Below, in pieces: positions 7,382 through 15,139 of a stretch of DNA of 21,992 nt. Numbering within the stretch: the first letter of the stretch is position 1; every line of letters begins with the position of its first letter. The translations under genes and the position numbers were made by a program. The DNA is taken from NCBI GenBank assembly GCA_032718475.1, contig JAUCBJ010008978.1:1-21992 (forward strand), given 5' to 3'. Under the pieces are notes generated by a model, which saw only the letters and a program-made list of their open reading frames with translations, ran no database searches and was not told the origin of the DNA. Source of the DNA: Nemertoderma westbladi. Its lineage: Eukaryota > Xenacoelomorpha > Nemertodermatida > Nemertodermatidae.

Positions 7382-8608
7382 TTAAAGCACAGCTTTTGGT
7401 GAGTAGAAATAGAACTCCTTGGTTAACATAGTTACGGGTGCTGGCATCTGTTTGAACCCGGTCAGGGACTCGTATTCGTGTGAGACGACGTAATTAACGC
7501 GAGTTAGTAAGCGGACGACATCGAGAACATTCGCGTACTTCTCGAAAACACGAACCAAAGCGTTAACGTACCAGGTCCCCTGCAGGTTGTTGCGCCAACT
7601 GGCGTAGCCGGCGGTGGTGCTGCAGGCGATGAGGAAGTCGCAACTGTTGGGGATTGTGTAACTGAGATCTCCCCGGGTCTGGGAGGTGCGATCTAGTGTG
7701 GGTCGCATTAGAGCACCCGGTTCTTGGGAACCAGACTCCAGACCACGCGATCCCGTAACTTTAACCGAACCATCCTTCGCATTCCCACGGTCGCTGATCA
7801 CAAAAATAAGTTTTGGCTTTCCGGCCAAACTAGGGCAATTATTTCCGTTGAACAGCGATATTATCTGGTAGATATCGAATAGTTTACCGTCGCAAGAGAC
7901 AATCCCGTCGCCCTCGACGCCCAGGGAATGGATGCAGACAACGGCGCTATCAGCGTCCGCGTGTCGAGAGTCGGATGCAAAGTTGTTGAGAGCCGACCAC
8001 ATGTCCCTCCCGGAGAGGTTGCTGCGGACATCCACCTCGTAGGAGAGCTCAGTGAACAAAGTGCGAAGGTTGTTTGTGTCAACGGAGGCACCGAGACGGG
8101 GACGAACCTTCGTATCGGGCTCGTAAACCTCGTTGCAGATAATCAAACACCCTCGCTTCGATTCCGGTCTGTTTTCATAAACGCAGTCCGTTAGGTCGTA
8201 AAGTTCGGTTGCCACGACGGCATCGCCTCGGTCGTTAGGTTTATTGTCAAGACGGAGGTTGTCGATATCTACAGGGACGGGGTTGGTACCAGCGTCAACC
8301 ACAGATTGTTCCGGGTCTGTGGCCTGAGTGGTCAGAGTGTCGGTTAATAAATCGGCCAGATGTCCCTGACTGGAATCTTTCAGACAGGCGATAAACAAAT
8401 GAAAATCGTTTACAGGCCGTTTCTTCAGAGCCTCAATTAGATTATAATTCTTTTCAATCAGAGTCGCTCCATTTTTAATGAGTTCAATTGTGTTCGAGGT
8501 AAACACCTCTTTGCTCTCTAAACGAATTAGTAGATCGGAAGGATCCATATTCTGTGTTAATTCGACTAACTTGTTAGAAAGTACTTTGTTTATAGAATCT
8601 TTATTCAT
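7382..8608 (-). CDS. CARD-containing caspase homologue, predicted catalytically dead (pseudocaspase)
   Basis: An intact single-exon frame of 408 residues. Residues about 5-93 form a CARD, the death-fold adaptor domain of initiator caspases such as caspase-2 and -9. A linker covers 94-143. The p20-like part (about 144-280) keeps the Arg of the family RxGxxxD motif (R171-L-G-A-S-V-D177) and KPKLIF, but the catalytic SHG is S228-L229-G230 and QACRG is I271-S-D273-R-G275. Both catalytic residues and the pocket Gln are therefore lost. The p10-like part (about 317-408) keeps CSTTAGYASWRN with the pocket Arg R339, the KQMP block and a typical end (MLTKEFYFYSP). A linker with no strong DxxD site separates the two. 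The length fits CARD caspases. The ATG has A at -3 and an in-frame TAG 30 nt upstream; a pyrimidine tract ending TTCTAG just upstream could be a 3' splice site of a 5' UTR intron. The likely role, by analogy with known pseudocaspases, is a non-enzymatic regulator of apoptosis or immunity. Confidence 0.93.
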   Translation of the reverse strand: MNKDSINKVLSNKLVELTQNMDPSDLLIRLESKEVFTSNTIELIKNGATLIEKNYNLIEALKKRPVNDFHLFIACLKDSSQGHLADLLTDTLTTQATDPEQSVVDAGTNPVPVDIDNLRLDNKPNDRGDAVVATELYDLTDCVYENRPESKRGCLIICNEVYEPDTKVRPRLGASVDTNNLRTLFTELSYEVDVRSNLSGRDMWSALNNFASDSRHADADSAVVCIHSLGVEGDGIVSCDGKLFDIYQIISLFNGNNCPSLAGKPKLIFVISDRGNAKDGSVKVTGSRGLESGSQEPGALMRPTLDRTSQTRGDLSYTIPNSCDFLIACSTTAGYASWRNNLQGTWYVNALVRVFEKYANVLDVVRLLTRVNYVVSHEYESLTGFKQMPAPVTMLTKEFYFYSPKAVL

Positions 8609-8635
8609 CTTGCTCTTGCAGTCAGGTCTCAGGGT

Positions 8636-8665
8636 CTAGAACAATAGACTGATAGACAGATAGAA
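8636..8665 (-). promoter_or_regulatory. Possible 3' splice acceptor before the caspase-like start codon
   Basis: The minus strand reads CTATCAGTCTATTGTTCTAG directly before the in-frame stop upstream of the ATG: a pyrimidine-rich tract ending in AG. A non-coding first exon is possible. I could not pick a matching donor. Confidence 0.3.
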
Positions 8666-8767
8666 GAAGTACACACTGACAGAAGTAGGTCTACCGCGCT
8701 GCCGGTACAATGTTAAATGGCGGAAAGGGTTAGGCCTAAATAAGTGATTGAAGAATAAACGTAAAAC

Positions 8768-8925
8768 GAACTTAGATCCAGCAGGGCCTGACTTTGATGA
8801 ACTTAGATCCTTGCGGACTTAGGTCCTATATATGCGAACATAGATCCTATCTGGGTGAACTTAACTAGGTGAACTTATATCCTAACTAGGTGAAATTAGA
8901 TCCTAACTAGGTGAACTTGATTCAT
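8768..8925. repeat. 21-bp GAACTTAGATCC array upstream of the caspase-like gene
   Basis: About eight copies of gaacttagatcc and variants start at 8768, 8799, 8814, 8836, 8857, 8871, 8892 and 8913. The last three are exactly 21 bp apart and share taactaggtgaa. They lie 160-320 bp upstream of the caspase-like ATG, where a promoter would be expected. A TATATA lies at 8827-8832. The 21-bp period and GAACTTA core resemble the arms of the foldback element at 19.8-20.8 kb. Confidence 0.7.
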
Positions 8926-9602
8926 CTTTTTATGCTATTAAAAGCCTTTAAGATACGATAAGAATAAGAGATATGTATATTTTTACTACTTGAAGAAATC
9001 AGAATTATATTGACATGCATCATAACATCATTATATAAAACTTAAACAAAGCGATAGTACAGTATGTACTCATCATGCAGATGAAACACTACAAAAGTTA
9101 CTGTACTATACTACTGTGACTGTGGACTGTACTACACTATGCATTCATAATCATGAAAATTATTACGTATTTTAAAATTATTACACCCAAGCCGAAGTTT
9201 GGAACCATTTAAGGCTATTTGAAATTACGCAGACAGACATAGACAATCAAATAACACATTGCCTCATACAAACACCCCCCCTCCCACGTCTTAAGTTCCT
9301 TTAACTCAAAACTAACTAGTTTAATTATTAAAGCAGACAAATTATGAAAAATAAATGAAAATTATTTCTTATGTACAGTATCTAACAATAAACCAATCAT
9401 GTGGTTGCGTATTCTTGTTTTATATCTTTGGTCATGGGCGTAGTCAGGATTTTTCTTGGTGGAGGGGCAAACTTTTGGAATTTCAAAAAACATGCCTTAT
9501 ATAATGTAGGCCTAGTGTCATAATTCAGTGCCGACTACCCTCCAAATTTTTCTACAAATTACACTCGCAATTCAAGAAATTTGAAAAAGAGATAATGTAA
9601 AG
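8926..9602. other. AT-rich spacer with an interspersed-repeat fragment
   Basis: No gene seen. The segment 9432-9480 (atgggcgtagtcaggatttt, then a G-rich stretch and caaact) looks to me like a worn end of a common animal transposable-element family. That is from recollection of similar text and is not an assignment. Confidence 0.35.
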
Positions 9603-11548
9603 AAAGTCCAGTAGTATACCGCCTACCGAATCCTAGTAACGAAAAGACCTTACTGTAGAATCCAGCAGTGTACACGGGTTCGTACAGTACCTGACAAGAA
9701 ATTCCAGTCCAGGGTGTCTAAATAAACAGATGCCAAATTCACAAACTACTACTGGCGAGGAACGGAGCCTGATGTCTCTTCTAATACTTGGGCGAATCAA
9801 TTGCCTGGGCTAACTAGACAAATAGGATGCCCGGCCTCTAACCAGTGAGGCAGATGTACAGTCTACAGATACAGACAAAACTCACGGGAAAACAATCCCC
9901 GCGCAGCGAATCCTAACTATCGCTAATGGACCTAAATATTGTAAACTTGCCGCGGTGTGATTTCTATGGGTATAATACGAGCTATAGCGGGTCAACAATA
10001 CTAGCGTAAGAAACAATACTGCCGACAGGAAAGGCAGTCAAAAGGGTGCCTGCGAGTAAAACAAATACCAAATATCTCTACAAATAATAATAACCTATCT
10101 GTAAACCAGTAAATCTCAAGACGCGTGTGTGTGTTACGATAAAACAATTTTGGTGTACCGCTGTTATACTAGGTTTTGGTGATTATAACAAAATAAAAAT
10201 ACGGGGCACTAGCTACTTGAATAAGCTAGTCGCATGCTGTAGGCGCAATACTTACAAACTGACGTCAAAAGGGCTCTCTCCTCCTATATTCACAACTCAG
10301 TCGGGCAATTACGGTGTTAGTAACTACGCCTGTGATCGGCACTGATACCAGATTCTGATTGTGAGATAAGGAAATGGGGTGTTAATTTACTACCGTACGT
10401 CTAGCTGATCTGGTATGTCATTTATTCTAGAATTTTGTTACCGCGGTGTTAAATACCTATCAGTACGTGGCAAGGGCGCGGTAGACTTCTGACTTTGGAC
10501 TCAGACAGGTCAGCAGTCAAACTGCAAGGCCTACAGAGCTAATCGGTACTGTACCGCTAGTACGGCAAATCACCAAATTATAGAGCGTGCTATTTGCACC
10601 TAGTGTACTTGCGCGTACTGGCAAACAGCATCAGCTTGCACCTGTAAGAGATATAGGTTGACGCGGGTTTTTCCTGTCGGAATCTGAGATATTTGGTCCT
10701 AAATTTTACGGCGTCCCATGACGGCGTCACTCTTCACCCTGTTCTAAGGAACTTACGGCAGGCAAAGGCGTCAAACAAAGTCTTACCTCCTCTGACGTGG
10801 GCGCGATCAGGCAATAGGGTCATGCTTCCAAATGGGCGTGGGTTAAGATAGTGTGGGCTCCTTTATGCATCGTGGACATCCCTTCCCCTTGCGTTGCTGT
10901 GGCCTAAAGGTTTAGGCAGCCATTCCCCAAAGCGTTTGGCTGTTCAAGGTAGATACGCTAAAAGCTACATGTTCTGAGTTTGCAGTATATTTTAAAGTAA
11001 ATGACAAAAGATTTATCGAATTTGGACAAAACTTTTACATATTAACTAACGACAAAGTTATACTAATGAATTAGTAAGTATCAAGATAAGTTTAAGATTA
11101 GTAAGTAAGTCAAGCCAAGTCAAGTGATAACCGAAGGGCAAACGGCACCTTATATAGGAAATCCTAAGCATGGAATCCACTAGAACATTCTACCACATTC
11201 TATGAGCTCGCATTGGACCAATAAATCATCAAATGCCCTACGATTGGCCCAACTAATCTGTCCATGTGTTGTACGCACTCCATTGGCTTATCCAACTTAA
11301 CGAAACGGAAACTAAATAGCACAAAATACAAATTTTACTGACCCAGATTCGAACTCTTGACCTACCTAGGATGTAACCTGCGCCTTAACCTACTGGACCA
11401 CTGCGACAATAGAAACTCATGCCAAATTATAACTAGAGCAGGTGATATGCAAATTATAATAAACTATAAAACAAGGCAAATGCGTTGGATTTTTGAAAGT
11501 TTTTACGTTGTACTAATTACAAATAGCTATCTAGTAGTAAAATAATCC
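9603..11548 (+). repeat. 2-kb non-coding repeat element, copy B
   Basis: Second copy of the element at 3040-5304, in the same orientation and collinear. It is shorter by about 0.3 kb, because it lacks the G-run insertions and has one CCAAT unit instead of two. It keeps the 41-nt block around ctcacgggaaaacaatcccc, the ataccagat/atctggtat pair (10345-10353, 10408-10416) and the tRNA-like end. The two copies enclose the minisatellite, the tRNA-like relic and the caspase-like gene. Confidence 0.75.
11338..11410 (-). repeat. tRNA-like segment in copy B
   Basis: The minus strand carries TGTCGCAGTGG (11408-11398, A-box-like) and AGTTCGAATCT (11355-11345, B-box-like) at tRNA spacing. It corresponds to 5100-5172 in copy A. 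The stems are incomplete. Confidence 0.55.
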
Positions 11549-11975
11549 CACACCGCTCCATGAAAACAGTAAGTAAGACTGTTTTCACCAAACGAAAATA
11601 TAAAATAATAACTAAAAAATATATCTAAATCTAGTAGGGCTTAAAATATTAAATAATCACTGCTTGGGTCTTATTGCATACAAGATATTGCAAATATTAA
11701 GTAAATACAAAACTTTCATACAGACATACATACAAATATGGATTTACTATCTAATACTATCAATGCTTGGTGCATAAAATATAAAAAACTCCCATCGGTT
11801 ATCCAAATATAAACAAATTAAGGCAAATAATTTCAAAACGTACATGATAATACATAATACATAATATATTTACAAAATTAAATCAATTCAAATATAAACG
11901 AAACACAATAATCTAAAATAATTCCTAAAATGTCCTCCCGACGATTTTAAAATCCGTCCTGCTGGTCTCTAGGCC
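11549..11975. other. AT-rich spacer
   Basis: Very AT-rich, with simple-sequence stretches such as acatgataatacataataca. No gene seen. Confidence 0.5.
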
Positions 11976-11983
11976 TCTTGTCT

Positions 11984-11997
11984 AGGATCGCAAGCCT
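11984..11997. repeat. Palindromic element core, copy 4
   Basis: aggatcgcaagcct followed by ttcc. This is the most diverged core. It lies in non-coding DNA downstream of the zinc-knuckle pseudogene and is part of an imperfect 51-bp direct repeat with copy 5. Confidence 0.6.
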
Positions 11998-12034
11998 TCC
12001 TTTCTCCAGAATCTCACTCCTCAACGCCAACAGT

Positions 12035-12048
12035 AGGCTCGCAAGCCT
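12035..12048. repeat. Palindromic element core, copy 5
   Basis: aggctcgcaagcct followed by ttcc. Together with copy 4 it forms an imperfect tandem pair with a 51-bp period, sharing gcaagccttcc, ctcc and ctc-tcaa. Confidence 0.7.
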
Positions 12049-12071
12049 TCCTTCCTCCACAACCTCGCTCT

Positions 12072-12410
12072 TCAATGTTTTGTTAAGCAAGCTCGACCAT
12101 GCCCTTTAATGTGATTGGGGGGTAGCTGAGGTCGAACTGGACTCGGGCTTCGGCGTCGAATTGTCTGGGGTTCTAGAATGCTGGGAAATGTAACGACTGG
12201 CATCTCGCACATCCGTCGGGCGCTTAATCCACGAAATCCTCGTCCAATCCCAATCTTTCGCTTAGTTGGATCAGATGAAGCATCTGCGACGCTTGGAGGG
12301 AGTTTGAGAGGCGGAACTAAGCCATCCGCCGACACCTCACTCTCAGACGTCGTCTGAACCCTCATGGGTCCGGGCAAAGTGAAACCTGTCCCTCCATTGC
12401 GTCGACACAT
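12072..12410 (-). pseudogene. Possible C-terminal part of the zinc-knuckle gene
   Basis: A minus-strand open stretch of 112 codons, Pro/Ser-rich with basic patches (KRKIGIGRGFRG, RRRSPSPVRPQLPP). It directly follows the zinc-knuckle part after a short gap with stops. Its composition suits the tail of a nucleic-acid-binding Gag-like protein, but I have no homology evidence. It could also be an unrelated chance frame. Confidence 0.3.
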
Positions 12411-12631
12411 GCTCGTCCACTAAGTCCTCCCAATGGTCAAATAGCTGCCACATTATCTTTACCGACATATGCTAGTATGGCACGTCTCGGAGTTGACATT
12501 CCGACGCTCTGTGTCCTTGATGTTACAGTAGGGGCATTGAGCCACAAAGCACCAACAAGTGTAGAAAGTGTGGGACCGCTGATCCCCATACTGTTGCACA
12601 CTATATCTGGTAGAGAGATGTGCTTTGCTCC

Positions 12632-12673
12632 ACATTTCTTGGCGTGATGCCCTGTAACCCCACATCTGCCGCA
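12632..12673 (-). other. CCHC zinc-knuckle motif
   Basis: CGRCGVTGHHAKKC has the exact C-x2-C-x4-H-x4-C spacing with the usual G-H pair. It lies in the last fragment of the decayed gene. Confidence 0.85.
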
Positions 12674-14436
12674 AATGGTGTTGGCAGGGTACCAAACGCG
12701 TTTGTAGATGAGGTCTCCTATAGGGCGAGCGCTACCATCAACTTGAAAGTCTTCATCATCGGGATCAGTTGGTACGTTCGTCTGTGTGGGTTGTACATAA
12801 ACCATGGCATCGCTCTGATCTCGGTTTGCATCTTCCTCAGAAGATTCTCCTCTATCTCAATAACTTGCCGCAACGGCTTGTCGATTATCATGGACTCGGT
12901 CGGATATTCATCGGGATGATGAACGGTAGGCACACGTGCCTTCCATGATCCTTCCGGGTCCTTTATCTCCGCGTGGAGTTCCCCGTCATAGGGTACTAAC
13001 GTTAACATAGACGGTCTGTCGACGAGACTTCCCGCATGAGTGAGATAAACGTCGCGAAAAACGCTGAATCCCGCGCATGTGAAAACATCACAGTGGGCGT
13101 CGGTATTATAGAATGGTTGAAGGAATCGGAGAAATACTTCCGTATGCGTCCTCCCTTCCTCATAAACTGTATGTCCCTCTCCAAGACATAACGGGTGTCG
13201 CTTTAGAGTCCTAGACACTATATCGGCAATGAAACATACATTGACCGATGACTCTATCACCAAATAATATTGTAGGATTATCCGCGCAGGTAAGGTAATC
13301 ACCCAGATTCAAACTCGTTGACGTTAGGGGTATCTCCTTCTCCATATATGTCCGTATATTTGCTCCTCTTACTCTCCTTATAATCCCAACTGAACATTAG
13401 GTATGAGATATAGCCGGTTCCAGTTTTGAGTATGTTATACTCCCGGAAATATCCTTGCTCTATAGCCCAGAGCAACAATGGTCTAGTGTAAGGTGTAGGC
13501 AATCGGTCCTCCTCCTTGGGCATCCCAGCAAAATCGCTAATGAGATCTTCCCGTATACCAGATCCGATCTTAACGAAGTTCTAGTCGAGTACAATGTCAC
13601 GCACTGCCTTGGGTAACATCCTAGCCTCTATGTTACAAGCTAGGTCCATGGATTTTACTATCCGCTTAATCATGGCGTGTCGTTGTGTCATTTCCTCCAG
13701 CATTGGCATCTTACGGTCGCTCTGCTGTTGGCTGAAGACATGTAGCACTCCATCCGGCGCTCGAATTTGAATGGTTTCGAAGTGAAGCTGTGCTGATGGC
13801 TCCCTCCTTCGTTGTCGTAGAACATGTATCCGTTCTCTCGCAGAGATCGACTCGTCGCATCCCAATCGTCGAGTAAATTGTCCGTAGGGTTCCATATCCT
13901 TCCGATGGATTTCTCGGCATTAAGGCTAATAGGTTTCCCTATCCAATTGCTCGCGATGTCAGTGTCGTTCTCAAACGTGCCGACTCCGATACATAATCGA
14001 ATCATCCGCGTAAGATATCCTCGCAGGATGTAAGGTGCAATATCCGTCCCCGCGCGATCAACTTCCTTAAAGTCGGTAATATGTGGAGGCACGTCGCATA
14101 CGATTTTCTGAACTATTATTCTACGCAACTCCGCAGCCTCTAACACATCGCCAAACATTACCGATGGGAGGAAATCCAGGTTCGATATGATCCGGATGCT
14201 CCACTATAGGAATCTCGTAGGTCATGTCCTCTGGAATCGGTATGCTAATAGGAAAGTTGGTTGTCTTCGCGACTGGCACTACCGCTTGAGTAGAGTGGGG
14301 TTGAGGTTCTCTCTTCATCTCGACATGAGGTATCTGTAGTCTCTGCGACAAACATTGAGCGAAGGTAATGCTATCGAAGAGTTTGGGTGTCATCTCCTTT
14401 GGTTCGGTTTGATCGTGGGATATCCAATAGAATGGT

Positions 14437-14450
14437 AGGCTCGCGAGCCT
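14437..14450. repeat. Palindromic element core, copy 6 (perfect)
   Basis: aggctcgcgagcct is a perfect 14-bp palindrome, flanked by ggt and tcc as at the other sites. It sits in frame in the N-terminal fragment of the zinc-knuckle pseudogene, read as GGRLASLP. Confidence 0.8.
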
Positions 14451-14589
14451 TCCGCCGAACTCCTCAATCTCGCCTTTCTCGTATACCTTGTATGCCCTAT
14501 ATAGGCTAAGTGCTTCCCTCTTCTCCTGTGTCGACTTGTTGGACTTATTTATTGTCATACTGTAGATGTCCGGTTTGACTAGTTTGGAC

Positions 14590-15130
14590 TTAGTTCGTAC
14601 TTAGTTCGTACCAAAGCACTAACGTTGTGTCGGTCCAATATGTGACTTTCGAGTTGGCCTCCAGTTCGTGCTGGACTAGACTGACGATGTTGGTAGATAT
14701 CGTCCCGGCTTGAAGCTCTCCCCGAGGCACTGTCATATACTTCAGAGGCATTGTCTTAGCCTTTGAGGTAATGAAAGATACCTTGTAACTGTCCGATGTC
14801 ACTTGTCTACGTAGGTACAGAGTTACCCCTAGCCCGTCCTTGCTAGCGTCACTGAAACTGTGAAGTTCCAGATCTGCAGGAAAATTGGCTTGTAAGGGAA
14901 AGTATACCCTCGGGATGGTATAGTCTTGTAGGAGCGTCAGTTATGCCTCCCAGTCCATCCACTGATCAGCTACATAGCTTTTCCGGGATGGGATCATCCC
15001 ATTCCAGTCCGGCCTGCCAAATGCTGCGGAGTATGATCCTTGCGTGTAGGATCACTGGACTGATAAAGCACAGCGGGTCATACAAACGACTCATAGTCGA
15101 TAAGCAGGTCCTCTTGGTGAGAGGTCTCGT
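14590..15130 (-). pseudogene. BEL/Pao-type retrotransposon pol relic (end of RT to RNase H)
   Basis: Minus-strand fragments match the order of the BEL/Pao Pol protein. The connection segment TKRTCLSTMSRLYDPLCFIS with ISPV and WDDPIP is in one frame and ends at 14966. After a frameshift and an in-frame TAA (EA*LTLL) come RNase H pieces: LELHSFSDAS (first Asp, about 14842-14856), a MTVPRGELQAG block with the Glu (about 14708-14731) and YWTDTT with the next Asp (about 14619-14647). The fragment is truncated at both ends. There is no RT active-site YxDD box and no protease or integrase. It abuts the zinc-knuckle pseudogene at 14558, so pol precedes gag on the same strand and the two come from different insertions or a rearrangement. 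It is not functional. Confidence 0.8.
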
Positions 15131-15139
15131 CTGGTAATA

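Larger units (their letters stand above)
12437..14558 (-). pseudogene. Decayed zinc-knuckle (Gag-like) gene
   Basis: Successive minus-strand fragments read as one protein broken by mutations. The first starts at the ATG 14558 (MTINKSNKSTQEKREALSLY). The frame changes near 14160 and again near 13790. An in-frame TAG interrupts at 13581-13583, followed by 27 codons and then the fragment that ends in TGA at 13299. Another frame shift follows before the 13302-12718 fragment, and one more near 12770. The last part holds a CCHC zinc knuckle (C-x2-C-x4-H-x4-C; CGRCGVTGHHAKKC, 12673-12632), the single-stranded nucleic-acid binding motif typical of retroelement Gag. A possible second, ruined knuckle (CPYCNIKD) follows in another frame. 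The N-terminal fragment contains palindromic copy 6 read as GGRLASLP. I do not recognise the rest; a host zinc-knuckle protein is possible. Roughly 700 codons originally. Confidence 0.6.

Noticed and set aside
7686-8194. Frames overlapping the caspase-like gene (7686-7871 and 7928-8194 plus; 7861-8091 minus)
   Set aside because: Shadow frames of a gene with clear domain structure.
3040-11548. An LTR retrotransposon with 2-kb long terminal repeats enclosing the caspase-like gene
   Set aside because: No TG...CA ends, primer-binding site, polypurine tract or retroelement domains between the copies. The copies differ by roughly a quarter, and the internal DNA has no gag or pol. Kept only as a question in the findings.
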